DNA from: a virus | IMG/VR virus record: IMGVR_UViG_3300034355_001150 | Span: 1-64,000 of that record | Length of the DNA: 64,000 bases | Strand: one strand, 5' to 3' | Shown: positions 1 through 8,600 of the stretch, one piece after another | How the letters are laid out: each line of letters begins with the position of its first letter | Numbering within the stretch: position 1 is the first letter of the stretch | The notes under the pieces: model-generated | What the model was told of the DNA's origin: nothing | The model's database searches: none | The model's input: the letters and a program-made list of their open reading frames with translations, nothing else | Translations under genes and position numbers: made by a program

Positions 1-25
1 AGAAGCAGTTACCACCGTATCCCAT
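1..25 (-). CDS. N-terminal fragment of another methyltransferase copy (runs off left edge)
   Basis: Only the first eight codons (MGYGGNCF) lie in the window. They are identical in DNA and protein to the start of the methyltransferase at 949-1791, because 1-127 is an exact copy of 1767-1893. A sigma70-type promoter at 140-168 and the truncated ORF at 44-133 lie directly upstream. The gene body is outside the window, so function is inferred only from identity to the complete paralogue. It may also be a strain variant or an assembly-graph artefact. Confidence 0.45.
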
Positions 26-127
26 TACAAATCTCCGAATAAGTTATTCTTCTGTAGTTTCGGTGAGTTCTTCGGTTTTTTCCGGCAAGGAATGACCATT
101 TTCATGAAATAGCCTCTCCATAACATT
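1..127. repeat. Exact 127-bp repeat, copy A (identical to 1767-1893)
   Basis: Positions 1-127 match 1767-1893 base for base (offset 1766) and diverge at 128. The repeat holds the 3' end of a small conserved gene and the start of a methyltransferase. It begins exactly at the window edge, and 127 is a common maximum k-mer of short-read assemblers. The edge may therefore be a contig end produced by a repeat or strain branch rather than a true triplication. Confidence 0.9.
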
Positions 128-133
128 AACCAT
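44..133 (-). pseudogene. Truncated duplicate of the 98-aa gene (C-terminal 29 codons)
   Basis: A 29-codon ORF (ATG at 133, TAA at 44-46) keeps the reading frame of the last 25 or so residues of the complete gene at 1810-2106. Sequence upstream of 128 is unrelated to that gene and instead carries a good promoter. It looks like the footprint of a recombination that replaced the 5' three quarters of the gene with a promoter. Whether the peptide is made is unknown. Confidence 0.5.
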
Positions 134-139
134 GTGAGA

Positions 140-168
140 ATTGTACATAATGTTTTCCTAAATGTCAA
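140..168 (-). promoter_or_regulatory. sigma70-type promoter
   Basis: On the minus strand TTGACA (163-168) and TACAAT (140-145) are separated by 17 bp. It points at the truncated ORF at 44-133 and the methyltransferase copy that leaves the window. It matches the family of near-consensus promoters found elsewhere in this window. Confidence 0.65.
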
Positions 169-175
169 TCTTTTT

Positions 176-949
176 TTAATATTTTATCATTTTTATGGTT
201 TTTATGTTGGCAAATCCACTAAAGCGACAATGAACATTTATAACATCAATACAGTCCGTTAATCTTTTCTTTACTTTTTGAGCCTCTGGTTCAGTGTTGA
301 CATGAATATATACATACAATCTATGATCGGATGATCCCATATTGGGGGCCGAGTTTCCGTTGAGAATTACGATATTCTCGTTGCTCGCAGACCTGGTCAA
401 CGGAACACATACTCTAAGATCGGACGTGTTACACTGATCTATCTTGAACTCTCTAACTAGATTATCAGTTACGCTTAGTTCTGTTGCAACTCTGAGATGG
501 CCGCTTTTTGGCAAGAATCCCAATGTTGTGTCCTCTCCACTAACAAATCGCAATCCATCAGTGCCACCTTTGTTGACGATAACTACACCAAAAGTTGATC
601 CAACTCCTGCAAAATGTTTCGCAATAGATGTAACATCAGCTAAACTACTGTATCTATTAAATATATTCCAAAGTCTTGTTTCTTCATGAAGTTTATCTGG
701 CACTTTAAAATCATCCGAAGGCGAAGTCCAAGAAGTCGGTGTAATCAAAGATATTATCCCATTATCTGTCGCAACTTCAATTGATTTAATCCAAAATTTG
801 CTCCATAGATTGCTTGCCTGATCCTTCCTCTTGCCCCCCGCTTTGGTGCTTTGGAACGGAGGATTACCTACCACTATGTCAAATTTCATATCTGTTTCCC
901 ATGTCAAAAAGTCGGCTCTGATTACGTTCTTGAACCGGCCATGCAACAT
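176..949 (-). CDS. Adenine-methyltransferase-like protein lacking the SAM-binding half
   Basis: A 257-residue protein. Its first 32 residues are identical to residues 83-114 of the neighbouring methyltransferase and end in the catalytic NPPF motif (residues 29-32). The rest resembles the C-terminal part of Eco57I/type IIG-like N6-adenine methylases, with TPTSW after motif IV. The N-terminal SAM-binding motif I (NVACGYGT in the neighbour) is absent, so alone it is unlikely to be active. The ATG at 949 overlaps the neighbour's TGA stop (949-951), suggesting translational coupling. It may be a swapped target-recognition half, a partner subunit, or a decaying copy. The in-frame TTG at 952 is a less likely start. 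Confidence 0.65.
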   Translation of the reverse strand: MLHGRFKNVIRADFLTWETDMKFDIVVGNPPFQSTKAGGKRKDQASNLWSKFWIKSIEVATDNGIISLITPTSWTSPSDDFKVPDKLHEETRLWNIFNRYSSLADVTSIAKHFAGVGSTFGVVIVNKGGTDGLRFVSGEDTTLGFLPKSGHLRVATELSVTDNLVREFKIDQCNTSDLRVCVPLTRSASNENIVILNGNSAPNMGSSDHRLYVYIHVNTEPEAQKVKKRLTDCIDVINVHCRFSGFANIKTIKMIKY

Positions 950-951
950 CA
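861..951. repeat. 91-bp near-identical repeat, copy A (matches 1457-1547)
   Basis: This segment encodes the shared stretch ending in NPPF in both methyltransferase ORFs. The two copies differ at only about four positions, all silent, while flanking sequence is unrelated. Such a block is a natural crossover point for exchanging the downstream halves of the genes. Confidence 0.85.
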
Positions 952-1791
952 ATTTTCAATATATATTTTTATCAGATCATGCTTTGATAGACATGGCATA
1001 CCAACAGTTTCACATGCTGCTCGCCTGAGTAAAGGATACAATCTTTTTAATTTTTCCGTTACGTCGTCATTAGCAACTCTTAAAAAGTAATGATCTGCTT
1101 TGTAGTGTAGGAAATTTTCAGTCTTAACTTTTGCACATGGTCCATTTCCAACCCGACCAACAAAAACATTCGCTTCAGATTTATCAACGAATTTAAAATC
1201 CCGATGAGTAGTGAATCGTTCATGTATCGCTCTTTTTTCCGACTCAACTCGCCAGTGTTGCCAACATGTAATAATACCGCCACCAAATGAGCTATCAGGG
1301 TTATCGTGATCCTGTATCAAGTGTAAATGCCTATCAATTCGATTAACGTATGATATTTTACGCATAGTTTTGGGCAAAATCATATAAATTTCGTCGGAAA
1401 AGTTTTTTGCATGATTTAGGAATTTCATAGCTAAATTGGCATTTTTTCCAAAAGGTGGATTGCCTACCACGATGTCAAATTTCATATCTGTTTCCCATGT
1501 CAAAAAGTCGGCTCTGATGACATTCTTGAACCGGCCATGCAACATCATGCGATTAGTTGCCCATATTGCCTTATCAAGAACATATATGCGATTATTTATG
1601 TAATCATCTTCAAAGCCTAATTTTCGCATTCGGCGAACGATCACTATCGACTCAGTTCCATATCCACAAGCAACATTCAGTATCTTAATATCTGGATTTA
1701 GAAATACCTCATCGGGTATTTTGTCAATGATTTCTGTCCACAAATCAATACTATCGGGATCGCCCAAGAAGCAGTTACCACCGTATCCCAT
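949..1791 (-). CDS. N6-adenine DNA methyltransferase
   Basis: A 280-residue protein with a class I methyltransferase layout: SAM-binding motif I (NVACGYGT, residues 39-46) and catalytic motif IV NPPF (111-114), which is typical of N6-adenine methylation. It probably methylates phage DNA to evade restriction or mark replicated DNA. The start is supported by a CGGAGA ribosome-binding site before the ATG at 1791. It lies downstream of the clamp-loader gene and the 98-aa gene on the same strand. Its end overlaps the start of a second methyltransferase-like ORF with which it shares a near-identical 91-bp block, and its 5' end is repeated at the window edge. Specificity cannot be read from sequence. 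Confidence 0.8.
   Translation of the reverse strand: MGYGGNCFLGDPDSIDLWTEIIDKIPDEVFLNPDIKILNVACGYGTESIVIVRRMRKLGFEDDYINNRIYVLDKAIWATNRMMLHGRFKNVIRADFLTWETDMKFDIVVGNPPFGKNANLAMKFLNHAKNFSDEIYMILPKTMRKISYVNRIDRHLHLIQDHDNPDSSFGGGIITCWQHWRVESEKRAIHERFTTHRDFKFVDKSEANVFVGRVGNGPCAKVKTENFLHYKADHYFLRVANDDVTEKLKRLYPLLRRAACETVGMPCLSKHDLIKIYIEN
1457..1547. repeat. 91-bp near-identical repeat, copy B (matches 861-951)
   Basis: Second copy of the methyltransferase core block, here inside the complete gene. The encoded peptide is identical to that of copy A. Confidence 0.85.
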
Positions 1792-1893
1792 TACAAATCT
1801 CCGAATAAGTTATTCTTCTGTAGTTTCGGTGAGTTCTTCGGTTTTTTCCGGCAAGGAATGACCATTTTCATGAAATAGCCTCTCCATAACATT
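1767..1893. repeat. Exact 127-bp repeat, copy B (identical to 1-127)
   Basis: Internal copy spanning the methyltransferase start codon (1791) and the last codons of the 98-aa gene. It is embedded in intact genes, so this is probably the ancestral arrangement. Confidence 0.9.
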
Positions 1894-2106
1894 TTTATAA
1901 TGTTCGTAGTAATAGCCCACGATAGTATCCCAATCTTTTGATACCACACTACTATCAATAATAGCTTTAATGATTTTTTGATCTCTAAAGTCCATAATCA
2001 GATTGGCTTCTGATACATCTTTAGTCTTCAGATTTTTCAGAATCTTAACAGACTCATCAAATTGACCATTCGCTTTTTTATAATATGTAATTGAAAAATA
2101 TCTCAT
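1810..2106 (-). CDS. Conserved small phage protein downstream of gp44
   Basis: A 98-residue protein with an acidic, threonine/glutamate-rich tail. It sits directly after the clamp-loader ATPase gene on the same strand, the place where T4 has gene 62, but I see no gp62 similarity. From memory, similar short proteins occur in T4-like cyanophages; no function is known to me. An AAGGTA ribosome-binding site precedes the ATG. The C-terminal 25 or so codons are duplicated at 44-133. Confidence 0.7.
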   Translation of the reverse strand: MRYFSITYYKKANGQFDESVKILKNLKTKDVSEANLIMDFRDQKIIKAIIDSSVVSKDWDTIVGYYYEHYKNVMERLFHENGHSLPEKTEELTETTEE

Positions 2107-2130
2107 TTTTTACCTTTGGTTATATTGTTT

Positions 2131-3057
2131 TTAAGAACGTGTTAGTTGAGCTAATTCTACCAGCGTTGCGCTCAGATTTATTTCCTGATCGCTGATGAAC
2201 GGCACGTTTACCAATCCATTTCGTATGATGATGATAGCTTCATCTTGTTTATAAACATCCGTTGTCCATAAGTCCAAGTTATCATAACACCACCTGAATA
2301 TCTCTTCCATTTCATCTTGTCTCGCCGATGAACAGATTAGTTTTCTTGCTTCGGTTGGTTTACCTGACTTGAATAGCTCAACAGCCGATAACTTCCAATC
2401 GGAAGAAGAACGATCATTTTCACGTGGGCTAATCAGTTTTCCACCGGTTGAATTCATTTGCAGATTGTTGAGGCATTTTCTTAAATCAGGATAAGTGGAC
2501 CTAACATAATTGTCCAAAGTATCCAAATCAAAATCAACACCTTCTTCTACAAGAACAGTAGCTACTCTGGCTGTAAACTCGGTTGCATCAAGTTTATCAA
2601 TATGGAAGCCTTGGCACCTAGAATGGATAGCCGGAATAATTTTATGAGGGTAGTTGCACGTAAGGATGAATCGTGCTGTTTGATGATATGCTTCCATCAT
2701 GTGGCGCATACTTGCCTGTGCATTTGGTGTACAAAAATCAAACTCGTCAAGTAATACTACCTTGAAATCGCCGAAAGGCATTGTTTGAACGAAATTCGTG
2801 ATTTTATCGCGGATAGTGTCAATACCATTTTCCCTTGAGGCATTGATTTCCATAAAATCAAATGGGTCAACTTCTAATAGATTGACGAGAATTTTGGCAA
2901 GTGTTGTTTTTCCGCAACCTGGACCACCCGACAACAACACCTGGGGGATAGATTTTTCTTTAACCCAGCCCTCAATCGTTTCTTTTTGAGCTTGATCAGC
3001 GAAAACATAACCGTCCAATGTTGACGGACGATGACTTTCAACCCATAGTTTTGACAT
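2131..3057 (-). CDS. 44: Sliding-clamp loader small subunit (T4 gp44-like)
   Basis: A 308-residue AAA+ ATPase of the gp44/RFC-small family, which loads the gp45 clamp on primed DNA for replication and, in T4, for late transcription. Visible motifs are Walker A GGPGCGKTT (44-52), Walker B VVLLDEFD (100-107), a sensor-1 region with TCNYP (about 133-137), and the RFC-box SRC (146-148) that supplies the arginine finger. Length and order match T4-like gp44 (about 320 residues). It has its own promoter at 3087-3115, set inside an inverted repeat. The matching gp62 subunit is not visible in this window. Confidence 0.93.
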   Translation of the reverse strand: MSKLWVESHRPSTLDGYVFADQAQKETIEGWVKEKSIPQVLLSGGPGCGKTTLAKILVNLLEVDPFDFMEINASRENGIDTIRDKITNFVQTMPFGDFKVVLLDEFDFCTPNAQASMRHMMEAYHQTARFILTCNYPHKIIPAIHSRCQGFHIDKLDATEFTARVATVLVEEGVDFDLDTLDNYVRSTYPDLRKCLNNLQMNSTGGKLISPRENDRSSSDWKLSAVELFKSGKPTEARKLICSSARQDEMEEIFRWCYDNLDLWTTDVYKQDEAIIIIRNGLVNVPFISDQEINLSATLVELAQLTRS

Positions 3058-3062
3058 AAAAT

Positions 3063-3115
3063 AACCTCATTGTGATAGTAGCACTTAGTCTACACTACCA
3101 TAATGAGGTTGTCAA
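3063..3115 (-). promoter_or_regulatory. gp44 promoter framed by a 9-bp inverted repeat
   Basis: On the minus strand TTGACA (3110-3115) and TAGACT (3087-3092) are 17 bp apart, directly before gp44. AACCTCATT at 3063-3071 and AATGAGGTT at 3102-3110 form a perfect 9-bp inverted repeat that brackets the -10 box and the start site. The layout resembles an operator, or alternatively a leader hairpin. Confidence 0.6.
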
Positions 3116-3120
3116 GCGTT

Positions 3121-3504
3121 TTAATTAGAAGATTTTGCTACGTGAACTGCTGTGCTCATCGTATCATCCTGAGGCGATTCATCACTGACCAACATAATAT
3201 CATTTGGATCTACTTTTCTAACGGTTTTTACTCCCGACTCGTCTTCTATCTCAATTCCGCGAGTCCATCTTCCATGACCAACTAAAATCCAATCACCCAC
3301 ACTAATCTCTTTTTGCTTTGGTCCGATTGCATATACTCGGCCCCATCTTGGTCTGATTCCCAAACTTGTTCCGTTGTCATTAAGCAACACCAAGCCTGAT
3401 TGAGTGATTCGCTCATCAAACACCATGCTTTCAACGATAACATCATTGTTGATAGCTTCAAAATTTTTATAGACTATTTTATGAGGCGAGAAGGCTGCTG
3501 TCAT
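3121..3504 (-). CDS. GroES/gp31-like co-chaperonin
   Basis: A 127-residue protein with the Cpn10 pattern. DVIVES (21-26) starts the first strand, a mobile-loop-like segment follows (28-50), then GRVYAIGP (55-62), SVGDWILV (68-75) and NDIMLVSDE (101-109), which correspond to the GroES positions GxVxAVGxG, VGDxVxF and DILAIVE. T4 gp31 (111 residues) replaces host GroES so that GroEL can fold the large capsid protein, and this protein may play that part. It overlaps the upstream gene by 4 bp (ATGA). A second, canonical GroES is encoded at 63145-63450, so this phage has two. Assignment is by motif alignment from memory. Confidence 0.72.
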   Translation of the reverse strand: MTAAFSPHKIVYKNFEAINNDVIVESMVFDERITQSGLVLLNDNGTSLGIRPRWGRVYAIGPKQKEISVGDWILVGHGRWTRGIEIEDESGVKTVRKVDPNDIMLVSDESPQDDTMSTAVHVAKSSN

Positions 3505-4025
3505 TTTGATCTCCTCGTTCTTGCAATCGCCGCAGCTAACCCAGATAGATTCTCAATAGGTTCCTCAATATCATCTTCCATTTCAATAGCAAGGAGTTCT
3601 TCTTTTTCTATATCACTTAGCGATTCTATCATCTGATCGGCAATCGCCTCAATTTGTTCATCCGCATTGATCGTTGAAAAATCAACATCTTGCAACGAAA
3701 TCTCTTGTGGTTGATCATCTACATAGTCAATCTCAGGAAGCTTGGGCAATACCGGCATATTGATTAGCTCTTTTTCAGCTAGCTCAATGAGCTTCTTGAT
3801 AGTAGGCGATGGTGGCACCTCGCGCATATACAATTTCTTACTATTCTGTTCCTTGTTTTTCAATAAACGACCATGCCGAGCTTCTTCTGGCTTTTTGTCA
3901 CCGACCATTTTTTTCTTTTTGTCGCCCTTCATATTACCAACAGCGGTGACATTTTCTTGTTTTAATGTCAACGCACCAAAATCCAAGGACTTTCCATTTG
4001 CTGTTCTATATACTCTGTCTGACAT
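3501..4025 (-). CDS. Conserved T4-like phage protein, function unknown
   Basis: A 174-residue protein. The N-terminal region (VYRTANGKSLDFGALTL, then AVGNMKGD) resembles a motif I recall from T4-like phages of aquatic bacteria. It is followed by a lysine-rich stretch (about 34-65) and an acidic helical C-terminal half ending in basic residues. The charge segregation suggests a scaffold or nucleic-acid/virion-associated protein, but this is inference. It is translationally coupled to the co-chaperonin downstream (4-bp overlap). Confidence 0.65.
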   Translation of the reverse strand: MSDRVYRTANGKSLDFGALTLKQENVTAVGNMKGDKKKKMVGDKKPEEARHGRLLKNKEQNSKKLYMREVPPSPTIKKLIELAEKELINMPVLPKLPEIDYVDDQPQEISLQDVDFSTINADEQIEAIADQMIESLSDIEKEELLAIEMEDDIEEPIENLSGLAAAIARTRRSK

Positions 4026-4029
4026 ATTT

Positions 4030-4518
4030 TTACCTTAAAAAATCTTTGATATCTAAATCATATTCAATTGAATTGATTTTATGTAGTCCTATCTTAAATA
4101 GAACATACGAACTAACGCTTGATCCTCTGCCTACCCCCCAAATAATATTGTTATCTCTCATTAAATCAACCAGATATACCATATATTTAAGCACGTCTAA
4201 TAGATTTTTTTCTTTATATAGGATCAATTCTGAATTGCATCGCTCAATCTCTTGATTATTGATGCATTTGTCTATTATGTATCTTTTTATATCAAGGTCT
4301 TTATATTTTTCAGGCATACGCCATTCAGCTTGATTTTTTTCATCAAACTCTTTTTGACTTATTGTGATGGGCTGATATAGTTGACAATTGAGTAAACTTG
4401 CATTTAACTCATCATCAACTATACATCTGGAGAGATCAACGAAGCTTCGTCCTCTCATTAGTAGGTCAATAAGATCAAATTCATTTAAAATGAATTGATC
4501 ATAGTCGTCTCGGTTCAC
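4030..4518 (-). CDS. DNA polymerase III alpha (DnaE)-like fragment protein
   Basis: A 162-residue protein whose C-terminal part carries WGVGRGSSVSSY (127-138) followed by IEYDLDIKDFL (151-161). This corresponds to the GxGRGS...L...FDLLFERFL segment at the entry to the C-family polymerase palm. WRMPEKYKDLDI (66-77) also resembles the DnaE region before it. The catalytic aspartates that follow in DnaE are missing because the protein ends there. It is much shorter than DnaE (about 1160 residues), so it is not a polymerase. It overlaps the upstream gene by 4 bp. The role is unknown; it could be a domesticated nucleotide- or partner-binding fragment. Confidence 0.65.
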   Translation of the reverse strand: MNRDDYDQFILNEFDLIDLLMRGRSFVDLSRCIVDDELNASLLNCQLYQPITISQKEFDEKNQAEWRMPEKYKDLDIKRYIIDKCINNQEIERCNSELILYKEKNLLDVLKYMVYLVDLMRDNNIIWGVGRGSSVSSYVLFKIGLHKINSIEYDLDIKDFLR

Positions 4519-4739
4519 TGAATATCAATTACTTCGTCAAATAATTTGTTTGTTTCTTTCGTTAAACGATCATTGTATTCGCTCTGATAATTCACTAGGG
4601 CCAATCTGATCTGATTGCATAATTGTGCATTACCTGATCGCATAGCGAAAGTTAATTTTTTTCCTAACTCTGCTATTTTAGCAGAGATTTCATCACTCGT
4701 CAAGTCAGATAGGCTACCTATCAATGGATGGTCCATCAT
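4515..4739 (-). CDS. Small conserved phage protein
   Basis: A 74-residue, mostly helical protein (LSDLTSDEISAKIAELGKKL near the start). The ATG at 4739 overlaps the TGA of the upstream structural gene (4736-4738), which fits translational coupling and decides the start over an upstream alternative. It overlaps the next gene by 4 bp. Function unknown; its position between a virion protein and the DnaE-like fragment suggests a late or mid operon. Confidence 0.65.
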   Translation of the reverse strand: MMDHPLIGSLSDLTSDEISAKIAELGKKLTFAMRSGNAQLCNQIRLALVNYQSEYNDRLTKETNKLFDEVIDIQ

Positions 4740-5623
4740 AAAATGAGAGCACCGTTGTTGCCTACACAGAACCAACGTCCATTAGTGTATCTTAGTGTAC
4801 ATCCACTGCCCAATGTTGTCAAGCTAATTGAACCAGGCGTTGATGTTGCCCATCCGGCATTGGTTACCTGAATTGTCACTGTTCCGCCACCTGTGCTTTC
4901 AAGAACAAAGATTTTTGTCAAGCCTTCAATTCCCGCTGGCAACATAACATTTGTGTTTCCATTGATTGAGATTCTTGAAGTCGTGACTGCTAAATTGGCT
5001 GTTCCACCGGGCGCTAAACTCTCGCTTGTTGCATTAAATGGTTGAAGAACGGTATTTGTCTGAAATACTGTCATAGCAAAACCGCCATTGATGGTTAATA
5101 ACTTAAAGTTATATACACCCGTTGCGACAAACGTGATCGTATTTGTGATCGGATTTAATCCTACAATCCCACGATTGTTGACATTTGCAGCCGTTGGTAA
5201 AGTTACAGTATGAGCAACATTGCTAACAAGAATAGCTAATTCAATTTCGGCAGCAACACCGGCTGCTGGTAAATTCTGAATCTGTAGATTGATTGGACCA
5301 GCGGTAGTGATTGCTTGATAAGGTCCAGCTAAAAAGTCAACATTGACCGCACCAGAACGATTGCCCAAAATAACCACGGTGCCGGTAAACCCTTGAATTT
5401 GAGCATTACTTATAATCGTGCCCATCATGTCATTGTTGATTGTTTGACCAGATAATGGTGATTTTAACACAACGTTGTTCTGAAGTTGCGTTATTTCATC
5501 TGCACAATATTGAAAATTAACTTTTGTTGCTGTGAAGTTGTCCCGAAATCCTTGAGAAGAATTATTTTGTCCGGCAACTGGATATGCACCATCAATTTCT
5601 GATGGGTTTATTAATGAAGTCAT
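4736..5623 (-). CDS. Virion structural / tail-associated protein
   Basis: A 295-residue protein. The N-terminal signature INPSEIDGAYPVAGQ...GFRDNFT resembles a domain seen at the start of structural proteins of T4-like cyanophages. It is followed by a beta-rich, low-charge body and a C-terminal strand segment with TNGRWFCVGNN, similar to the ends of the fibre proteins at 25901 and 29706. The ATG at 5623 has a GGAG ribosome-binding site; a GTG at 5653 is less likely. A late promoter at 5644-5651 lies just upstream, overlapping the stop of the preceding gene. Confidence 0.75.
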   Translation of the reverse strand: MTSLINPSEIDGAYPVAGQNNSSQGFRDNFTATKVNFQYCADEITQLQNNVVLKSPLSGQTINNDMMGTIISNAQIQGFTGTVVILGNRSGAVNVDFLAGPYQAITTAGPINLQIQNLPAAGVAAEIELAILVSNVAHTVTLPTAANVNNRGIVGLNPITNTITFVATGVYNFKLLTINGGFAMTVFQTNTVLQPFNATSESLAPGGTANLAVTTSRISINGNTNVMLPAGIEGLTKIFVLESTGGGTVTIQVTNAGWATSTPGSISLTTLGSGCTLRYTNGRWFCVGNNGALIL

Positions 5624-5643
5624 TTTGTTCTCCGTATTGAGTA

Positions 5644-5651
5644 TATTTATC
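5644..5651 (-). promoter_or_regulatory. T4-type late promoter (GATAAATA)
   Basis: The minus-strand GATAAATA, followed by TACTC, lies 21 bp before the ATG at 5623 and overlaps the TGA of the upstream gene. It matches the late-promoter consensus repeated across this window. Confidence 0.6.
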
Positions 5652-8600
5652 ACGCACCAATAGGCGTGGTGATGTTCCTCTTAGGGAACAACAAGTATTG
5701 ATTAAACCTATCATCTGGGCAATATTCATCTACGGGAGCAATAAACTCCATACTACCATGATCAAATATTGTCGGCGTAGTTGTAAATTTGGGAATAGGT
5801 TCCCATTGAATATATAAATTATCACCAGTTTGAGTGCTCGGAACATACAGATATTGTCCATTTTTCCGTCTGCCATTTATTATTTCAACATAATCGTAAG
5901 TTGTGGTATTCTCAACCAATTCAAGTTGAACTATATTTCCAGGCATTATGTTTATCTTCCATATACCCATTCTTTCATTAGGTATAAGTGGATTTTTTCC
6001 GTTAGCAATTTGACCGGGAATAATATATGCTTCGTCAAACAGATGATCACCATATCCAGAATAATCATAAGGATAATTGTAATCGGTCCACGCTAATGTA
6101 TCTGATAATGGTCCCGGATATTTCGCCCAATCTGGATTGACGAAATCCTGTTGTTTTTCAAAAATAAGAGTTTTTCCATGAGAGAATACACTTATTGGCC
6201 CATCAATTCCACCCAAAGCATTGATATCATCAATAGAACACATATTGATGTCAACAAATGGCAATATCGTAGCATAATCCACCGTACCGATATAATTTAA
6301 CGGTAAACTGAATCCTTCGGCATCAAATGTAGTTTGAGATGGTTTTGGCACCCATTTTTTTAATATAGGGTCCCAATGAATACTCAGAGTATGATCCAAT
6401 TCATATCTGTCTGCCTCAAAATCTATTAAGTTGAGAGGCTTTCTCATTTTTGTTTGAATATTATAGGCTATTTGTCCACTTTCGCCGGGTTTAGTGTATG
6501 CTAATACCCACGCTGGAGTAAATCCAAGTACCGTTCCGTTTTCTTGTGGACTTAGCATCCATCTGGGCAACATTGGACTGATTTGACCAACATTGTCAAT
6601 CACTTGATCGCGCATATCTTCCAATCCATTTGGATAAACCACCAATGTTTTTGCAGAATCTATTTGAGATGGATTGGTGAATGGAGCGCAGTCGGCTGTT
6701 ACAAAGTAGTTATCTACGGTAACCATGGTTGAATCGGCGCGACGATCAAATCCCTCAATCGGAATGGGATAAGGAAGCGTTACTGCACGATTTACCGTTA
6801 TGCCATCGTTATTAACCATCGTGTCGACGACTTGGCTATATACAACTTCGTATAAAACATCGCCGTTACTGTCCAATGCTCTGGCCGTTTTTATTTCTCC
6901 CAACGTAAGTTGTTTCCAATAGTGATTAAACTCCATTGCATTAAGATACGTTTCTCTAGTAGAACTAGTTAATCCAAAAGCATGCCAATAAACAACATCT
7001 TTGGCTACACCAAAGAATGGATCAGTCGGTCTATAGATTGACTTTTTAGGGAATATTTTGGAATCTGTGAGCAATTCTTCAATTTGCCAACGATCATTCA
7101 TCGGAGGCATTGCTTCTATATACAGATTTTCGTATGGTTCATTATAGCATCTCTTTAGCAATATTGAACATTCTCTATCTAAATCAACCTCTCCGTCTAA
7201 TGAATATACATTAACAACAAATTCAAATAGCATATCAAAGGTTGTTTCCGAACATTCTATTCCCGGACACGTTTTACACGCCGCGCAACCTTCGCAACAA
7301 TTATCGCATGTTGCACAGTCACAAGGGCCACACGTTCCAACAACAGGCTCAATATACGGCGAAATGTCAAACGTTGTTGTTCCTTCGTCTATCGCGAACG
7401 TATTAAAACTTGCTCTTCCAGATATATCACCATTAGGCAACAGTTTTAATCCTTGTGGTAGTAAACTATAACTACCGTCTTTTAATTTATACTGAAGTGG
7501 CAGATTGTCATAAGTTTCATCATCAAATCCAGCCACATCGTAAACCGATCCGAATCCTAAAATACCGGGTCCAAGTCGTTCCGCCTTTACATAAAATGTA
7601 CTCACTTCACCATTATCTATGCAACCCAAATAACTTGGTGTTAGCCATCTTACTTGACTGGATATTTCACCAGTGAGTGTCAACGAATAAGTGATTGGTC
7701 CTGTGTTGTATTGTGGATTATCTAATTCATAGGCATAAATTTGGAATTCATAAGTTTCAAAAGACCTTTCGGCTTTTGGTAGATATCCCATCAACCAACC
7801 AGACCATGGCTCCAACAATAATCCCGGCGGTATGGTGTTCTTAATAAGAACACCACCGTTTTCTAATTCAATTGGGTCAATAATATCTTGTAGCTCGTCT
7901 GGGTTCCATGGTTCATATCCCAATTGTTGATCATTGAAGTCAACCGCTTGAAATTGAAATGCAAAGAATGTATCTCCCGGAACTGTGCCAATTGAGCCAG
8001 CGGGTGTAACCATCACAGGTGGCGTATAATTAGATACATCTGCTGTGATAAAAGTATTATCAGCAGTTATGTAAGTATTATCAGCGGTTAATGTATCTCT
8101 GTTATATACATCAATGGTAAACGATCTTAAACTACCACCTGAATTATTCCGAACTTCTAACGTAAATTCATAAGTGGTGATTCTGTCATTATGTGGGTCA
8201 ACATACCCAGTGATTAACCCTTTTTCACTAATCGTAAGTTCAGCCGGTAGTTCTCCGCTAATTAGTGTAATTGTGGAATTTTCATAATCAGTGAATCTGA
8301 TTTGAACTCCTGGATCACGAACAATAGCGCCATCATAAAATTGGCCAACCAACCCAGATTCGGTAATAAATTGAGGAGGTTGCTGTCCAGTTACAGTGAG
8401 GGTGAATGTTCTATCGGATAGATGGTCAATGAATTTGAATCCATTTATATTGCGTTGAGTATATGCTCTAACAGCGAATCTACTTTCAATATTATACTCT
8501 GTGACATTTATGTTGGGTATACCAGCTATTATACCCTTATTATTACACGATACTCCGTTTGGAAGATTTCCTGATATAACCTCGAAAAAAACTGTTTCAT

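Noticed and set aside
1810-2106. T4 gp62 (clamp-loader large subunit) downstream of gp44
   Set aside because: Position fits, but the 98-residue protein shows no gp62-like features.
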